A DNA stretch of 60,375 bases from Burkholderiales bacterium (lineage in GTDB: Bacteria > Pseudomonadota > Gammaproteobacteria > Burkholderiales > Burkholderiaceae_C), in NCBI GenBank assembly GCA_030602985.1, contig JAUVYR010000003.1:1-60375 (forward strand), given 5' to 3'. The stretch's first letter is position 1; every line of letters begins with the position of its first letter. The notes beneath the pieces were generated by a model, which did no database searches, had not been told where the DNA came from, and worked only from the letters and a program-made list of their open reading frames with translations. Positions 56,694-60,375 of this stretch are shown here, one piece after another. Position numbers and translations under genes: made by a program.

Positions 56694-57614
56694 ATGCGTC
56701 TGCGAGTCGTTCATCACACCCGATACCTCTACCAGTCGCCCGTGGTGGTGGCGCAGCATGTGGCGCACCTGCAGCCCCGCACACTCCCTGGCCAGCTGCT
56801 GCTGGCTCACACTTTGCAAGTGGCGCCAGAGCCCTTGCTGATGGATCAAAGCCTGGACACCTTCGGGAATGTACGGACCTTTTTTTCCCTACAGAGCCCA
56901 CACGACACGCTGGACGTCACGTCCACCAGCCTGATCCTCACGGAACCCGGCACCGAGTTGGACGACAGCCCCAGCTGGGAAACCGTGCGTGACCGGCTGC
57001 AGTACCGGGCACACGCTCCTTACGAGCCCTGCGCCGAATTCGTGTTTCCTTCCCCGTATGTCCCCCGGCACGAAGCGTTTGCCGACTACGCGCGTCCCTT
57101 CTTCAAAGCCCGCCGACCGTTTCTGGATGCGTGTCATGACCTGATGGCCCATATCCACGCCGACTTTGAATACCAGTCTGCCAGTACCGAGGTGAACACC
57201 CCGGCCCTGGAGGCTTTGAAACAGAAACGCGGCGTCTGCCAGGACTTCGCCCACATCATGATTGCCTGTTTGCGCAGTCTCGGGCTGCCTGCCCGCTACG
57301 TCAGTGGCTATCTGCTCACCCAACCCCCCCCTGGAAAGCCCAGACTCGTGGGCGCCGACGCCTCCCATGCCTGGGTCTCGGTACCCCACGAAGATCATTG
57401 GGTAGACTTCGACCCCACCAACAACCGCTGTGGCGTCCACCGGGCGGGGGAAGACTACGTCACCGTGGCTCATGGCCGTGACTTCGGTGATGTCTCACCC
57501 CTTCGTGGTGTGATCCAGGGCGGGGGCACCCATCGGCTTGAAGTGGCCGTGACCGTCGCCCCCGAAGCGGAATGGGATACTTTGTCAACTCAAACTAAGG
57601 AGACCTCAGCATGA
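56694..57614 (+). CDS. Transglutaminase-family protein
   Basis: A 306-residue soluble transglutaminase-like protein with an N-terminal beta-domain (MRLRVVHHTRYLYQSPVVVA, typical) and an intact triad: Cys near 181 in KRGVCQDFAHIMIACL, His in DASHAWVSVP and Asp in DFDPTNNRCG. Relatives with this architecture are thought to act as peptidases or amide-forming enzymes beside ATP-grasp and alpha-E proteins. It starts two bases after the fusion gene's stop, and its own stop overlaps the RidA-like start. The protein lacks a signal peptide. Confidence 0.92.
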   Translation: MRLRVVHHTRYLYQSPVVVAQHVAHLQPRTLPGQLLLAHTLQVAPEPLLMDQSLDTFGNVRTFFSLQSPHDTLDVTSTSLILTEPGTELDDSPSWETVRDRLQYRAHAPYEPCAEFVFPSPYVPRHEAFADYARPFFKARRPFLDACHDLMAHIHADFEYQSASTEVNTPALEALKQKRGVCQDFAHIMIACLRSLGLPARYVSGYLLTQPPPGKPRLVGADASHAWVSVPHEDHWVDFDPTNNRCGVHRAGEDYVTVAHGRDFGDVSPLRGVIQGGGTHRLEVAVTVAPEAEWDTLSTQTKETSA

Positions 57615-58081
57615 GCGTTTACGACACCTTGAAATCCCTTCAGATCGAATTGCCTCCGGTGGCCGTGCCCGCTGCCGCTTACCTGCCCTTTGTTCAAACA
57701 GGCCGGCAGATTTTCCTGAGCGGTCACATCGCCAAAAAAGACGGCAAACCCTGGGTGGGGCAGGCCGGACTCACCATGACCACCGATGAAGCCAAAGCGG
57801 CCGCCCGTGCGGTGGCTATTGATCTGATGGGAACCCTGCATGCGGCCTGCGTGGCAGCCGGGACCGACCTCAATGGTGTCAAGCGCATCGTCAAGGTGCT
57901 GAGCCTCGTGAATTCGACCAACACCTACACTGAACAGCACCTGGTCACCAACGGTTGTTCGGAATTGCTGGGGCAGGTCTTTGGCCCCGTGGTGGGCGCT
58001 CACGCCAGAAGCGCATTCGGTGTCGCTCAATTGCCCATGGGCGCTTGCGTGGAAATCGAGCTGATCGCCGAACTCGCCTGA
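57611..58081 (+). CDS. RidA/YjgF-family protein
   Basis: A 156-residue protein of the Rid superfamily (longer than E. coli RidA, about 128). Features are LPFVQTGRQIFLSGHIAKKDG, a central helix (GTLHAACVAAGTDLNGVKRI) and ARSAFGVAQLPMGACVEIEL with the conserved arginine that binds the carboxylate of imine/enamine substrates. RidA hydrolyses reactive enamines. Here it closes the amidoligase operon, suggesting cleanup of a reactive product, by inference. An AAGGAG site precedes its ATG by about eight bases. Confidence 0.9.
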   Translation: MSVYDTLKSLQIELPPVAVPAAAYLPFVQTGRQIFLSGHIAKKDGKPWVGQAGLTMTTDEAKAAARAVAIDLMGTLHAACVAAGTDLNGVKRIVKVLSLVNSTNTYTEQHLVTNGCSELLGQVFGPVVGAHARSAFGVAQLPMGACVEIELIAELA

Positions 58082-58090
58082 ATCGCCTGT

Positions 58091-58109
58091 GGGAGGGCCA
58101 CGCCCTCCC
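58091..58109. terminator. Hairpin between the RidA-like gene and parC
   Basis: An 8-bp stem (GGGAGGGC with GCCCTCCC) and a 3-base loop sit in the 31-base gap between convergent genes. There is no T-tract on either side, so it is a likely but weak or Rho-assisted bidirectional terminator. Confidence 0.5.
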
Positions 58110-58112
58110 CCG

Positions 58113-60375
58113 TCACACCAGCCTGAACACGCGAGCGGGCTTGAAGCCAAAGCTCGCGTCTTTGCCTTTGCGCCCTCGGACGGCACGGGCATTGTTCAGG
58201 CTGCGGATCTCCAGCGTCTCGTCACGCAGCTTGCCCCCTCGGCCCACGCCTTCGATGCGCACACTGCGGGTATAAGCCACCGCACCGGCCAGCGTGTCCT
58301 TGCCTTCCAGGCTCAGCAGCATGAGGCCACGCCCCCCTTTGGGCTGCAGCTTCAGTTCGCTCAGCTCAAAAGTCAGGATGCGCCCTCCGGCCGACACCAC
58401 ACACACGTGGGTCGCCGGTGCCACTGCTGCATTCGCCTCGCCACCTTCAGGGGCAGTGGGTGGTGCGATCACGCCGCCTTCCTGCCCAGCCATCCGCATC
58501 ACCATACCGCCACTGGCCAGCGCCGGGGCACACAGGGTTTCGCCTTCGTTCAACGTCACAAAAGCCTTGCCCGCCTTCTGGCGGCTCACCATGTCCTCCA
58601 CATTGGCCAGGAAGCCATAGCCGCCTGAACCGCTCAGCAGCAGTGTGGCGCTCGCCGCGCCCGCGAAGTAATGCACCGGCTGGGTACCCGCTTCCAGATC
58701 GATCAGGGTGGTGATGGGCTGGCCGTCGCCGCGCGCGCCCGGCAGGCTGGCCACCGGCACGCTGTACACGCGGCCATTGCTTCCCATCACGATCAGCGTA
58801 TCCACCGTGCGGCATTCAAACGTGCCATACAGGCCGTCGCCCGCCTTGAAGGCAAAGCCGGCGGCATCGTGCCCATGGCCGGTGCGTGCCCGCACCCAGC
58901 CCTTGCTGGACACCACCACCGTCACCGGCTCGTCCACCACCTTGATCTCGGCCACCGCCTTTTTCTCGGCCTGAATGAGCGTGCGACGCTCGTCACCAAA
59001 GGTCTTGGCGTCGGCCTCGATCTCTTTGACCATCAGACGGCGCAGGCTGTTCGGGTTGGCCAGAATGTCTTCCAGCTTGCCCTGCTCTTCGCGCAGCTCT
59101 TTCAATTCCTGCTCGATCTTGATGGCCTCCAGCCGCGCCAGCTGGCGCAAGCGGATTTCCAGGATGTCCTCGGCCTGCCGGTCGCTCAAGGCAAAGCGTG
59201 CGATCAGCGCGGCCTTGGGCTCGTCGCTGGCGCGGATGATGGCAATCACCTCGTCGATGTTGAGCAGCACGATCTGCCGCCCTTCCAGGATGTGGATGCG
59301 GTCCAGCACCTTGTTCAGGCGGTGCTGCGAACGGCGGGTGATGGTCGTCTGGCGGAAGGCGATCCATTCCTCCAGCATCTGGCGCAGGGTCTTGGGCACG
59401 GGCTTGCCGTCCAGGCCAACCATGGTGAGGTTGATGGAGGCCGAGGTCTCCAGACTGGTGTGTGCCAGCAAGGCGGTGATCAGCTCCTGCTGCTCGATGC
59501 GGCTGCTCTTGGGCTCGAACACCAGGCGCACCGCCGCGTCTTTGCTGGACTCGTCGCGCACGCCGTCCAGCACCGCGAGGATGCTGGCCTTCAGTTGCGT
59601 CTGCTCCTGAGTCAGCGCCTTCTTACCGGCCTTGACCTTGGGGTTGGTCAGCTCCTCGATTTCTTCCAGCACCTTCTGGCTGCTGACATTGGGGGGCAAT
59701 TCGGTCACCACCAGTTGCCATTGGCCCCGCGCCAGATCTTCCATCTTCCAGCGGGCGCGCACTTTCAAACTGCCACGGCCGCTCCGGTAGGCGTCGGCAA
59801 TGTCTGCTGCCGGGCTGATGATCTGCCCACCGCCGGGGTAGTCCGGCCCCGGCAGCAGGCCGAAGAGTTCATCATCCGTCAGCTTCGGGTTTTTGACCAG
59901 GGCCACGCAGGCATCGGCCACTTCCCGCAGATTGTGGCTGGGCATTTCGGTGGCCATGCCCACGGCAATGCCACTGGCGCCGTTGAGCAAGGCAAACGGC
60001 AGACGCGCGGGCAATTGCTTCGGTTCTTCGGTGGAGCCGTCGTAGTTGGGGATGAAGTCCACCGTGCCCTGGTCGATCTCGTCCAGCAGCAGGGTCGAGA
60101 TTTTGGTCAGGCGCGCTTCGGTGTAGCGCATGGCGGCGGCGCCGTCGCCGTCGCGGCTGCCGAAGTTGCCCTGTCCGTCGATCAGCGGGTAGCGCAGCGC
60201 AAAGTCCTGCGCCATGCGCACCAGCGCGTCGTAGGCGGCGCTGTCGCCATGCGGGTGGAAGCGGCCCAGCACGTCGCCCACCACCCGGGCGCTCTTCACC
60301 GGCTTGGCCGGCGTGTTGCTGTTGGGGCCGCTGTAGCCCAGGCCCATGCGCTGCATGGCGTACAAAATGCGCCGC
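58113..60375 (-). CDS. parC: DNA topoisomerase IV subunit A (N-terminus beyond window)
   Basis: The stop is at 58113 and the frame runs off the right edge, leaving about 753 residues. Seen features are [36 protein letters not shown], the active-site tyrosine in [34 protein letters not shown] and the C-terminal beta-propeller repeats with [16 protein letters not shown] and LATGTL-type blades. The protein cuts and rejoins DNA to separate linked daughter chromosomes, with ParE. GyrA is excluded by the pattern of the [19 protein letters not shown] region and the short, ParC-type tail. Confidence 0.94.
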   Translation of the reverse strand, partial: RRILYAMQRMGLGYSGPNSNTPAKPVKSARVVGDVLGRFHPHGDSAAYDALVRMAQDFALRYPLIDGQGNFGSRDGDGAAAMRYTEARLTKISTLLLDEIDQGTVDFIPNYDGSTEEPKQLPARLPFALLNGASGIAVGMATEMPSHNLREVADACVALVKNPKLTDDELFGLLPGPDYPGGGQIISPAADIADAYRSGRGSLKVRARWKMEDLARGQWQLVVTELPPNVSSQKVLEEIEELTNPKVKAGKKALTQEQTQLKASILAVLDGVRDESSKDAAVRLVFEPKSSRIEQQELITALLAHTSLETSASINLTMVGLDGKPVPKTLRQMLEEWIAFRQTTITRRSQHRLNKVLDRIHILEGRQIVLLNIDEVIAIIRASDEPKAALIARFALSDRQAEDILEIRLRQLARLEAIKIEQELKELREEQGKLEDILANPNSLRRLMVKEIEADAKTFGDERRTLIQAEKKAVAEIKVVDEPVTVVVSSKGWVRARTGHGHDAAGFAFKAGDGLYGTFECRTVDTLIVMGSNGRVYSVPVASLPGARGDGQPITTLIDLEAGTQPVHYFAGAASATLLLSGSGGYGFLANVEDMVSRQKAGKAFVTLNEGETLCAPALASGGMVMRMAGQEGGVIAPPTAPEGGEANAAVAPATHVCVVSAGGRILTFELSELKLQPKGGRGLMLLSLEGKDTLAGAVAYTRSVRIEGVGRGGKLRDETLEIRSLNNARAVRGRKGKDASFGFKPARVFRLV

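Overview
The window is a dense, GC-rich chromosomal segment from a Gram-negative bacterium, most likely a betaproteobacterium of the order Burkholderiales (perhaps Comamonadaceae). I base this on recognisable protein families and gene order (nadE, ppa, queG, tsaE-amiC-mutL, rnhA next to a small methyltransferase, etfBA with an acyl-CoA dehydrogenase, parC, circularly permuted ATP-grasp and alpha-E genes), not on a database search. There are no rRNA or tRNA genes, insertion sequences, prophage genes or CRISPR arrays that I can see. No stretch over 300 bases lacks a gene; the longest gaps are 33010-33172, 2171-2309, 20351-20479 and 50442-50564.

Layout, left to right. 1-5.3 kb: the start of nadE (cut by the window edge), a DUF482 acyltransferase-like gene, ppa, and the molybdenum cofactor set moaA-mobA-moeA. 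5.3-9.6 kb: an RND efflux pump (permease and adaptor, no outer-membrane channel). 9.6-16.5 kb: rnhA, a methyltransferase, a NYN-domain protein, an auxin-carrier-type transporter, and an MCE/Mla-type lipid-transport set (permease, MlaD-like protein, lipoprotein) with no ATPase beside it, behind queG. 16.5-20.4 kb: tsaE-amiC-mutL. 20.5-27.5 kb: gdhA and a putative lysine/pipecolate degradation cluster (FAD oxidase, ALDH7 dehydrogenase, XRE-cupin regulator, ketimine reductase, MFS carrier) lying between mutL and miaA. 28.5-34.9 kb: fatty-acid related genes (nitronate monooxygenase, acyl-CoA dehydrogenase, etfA, etfB, a crotonase, an HDAC-like deacetylase). The etfB promoter carries two different operator-like palindromes.

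35-45.5 kb: six tightly packed plus-strand genes: MoxR ATPase, DUF58 protein, TgpA-like membrane transglutaminase, MltB murein transglycosylase, a stand-alone protein with carboxysome-type carbonic anhydrase metal motifs, and a large CHASE-PAS hybrid histidine kinase. 45.5-58.1 kb: two sets of the amidoligase-type system around comEC. The minus-strand set is ATP-grasp then alpha-E. The plus-strand set is a transglutaminase/DUF2126 amidoligase, an ATP-grasp/alpha-E fusion, a second transglutaminase and a RidA-like protein. The DUF2126 gene is split by what looks like loss of one C in a C-tract. parC runs off the right edge.

The most interesting material is the double amidoligase/transglutaminase system with its split gene and divergent fused ATP-grasp, the carbonic-anhydrase-like protein inside a cell-wall operon, the lysine/pipecolate cluster whose enzyme families parallel the mammalian pathway, and the doubly marked etfBA control region.
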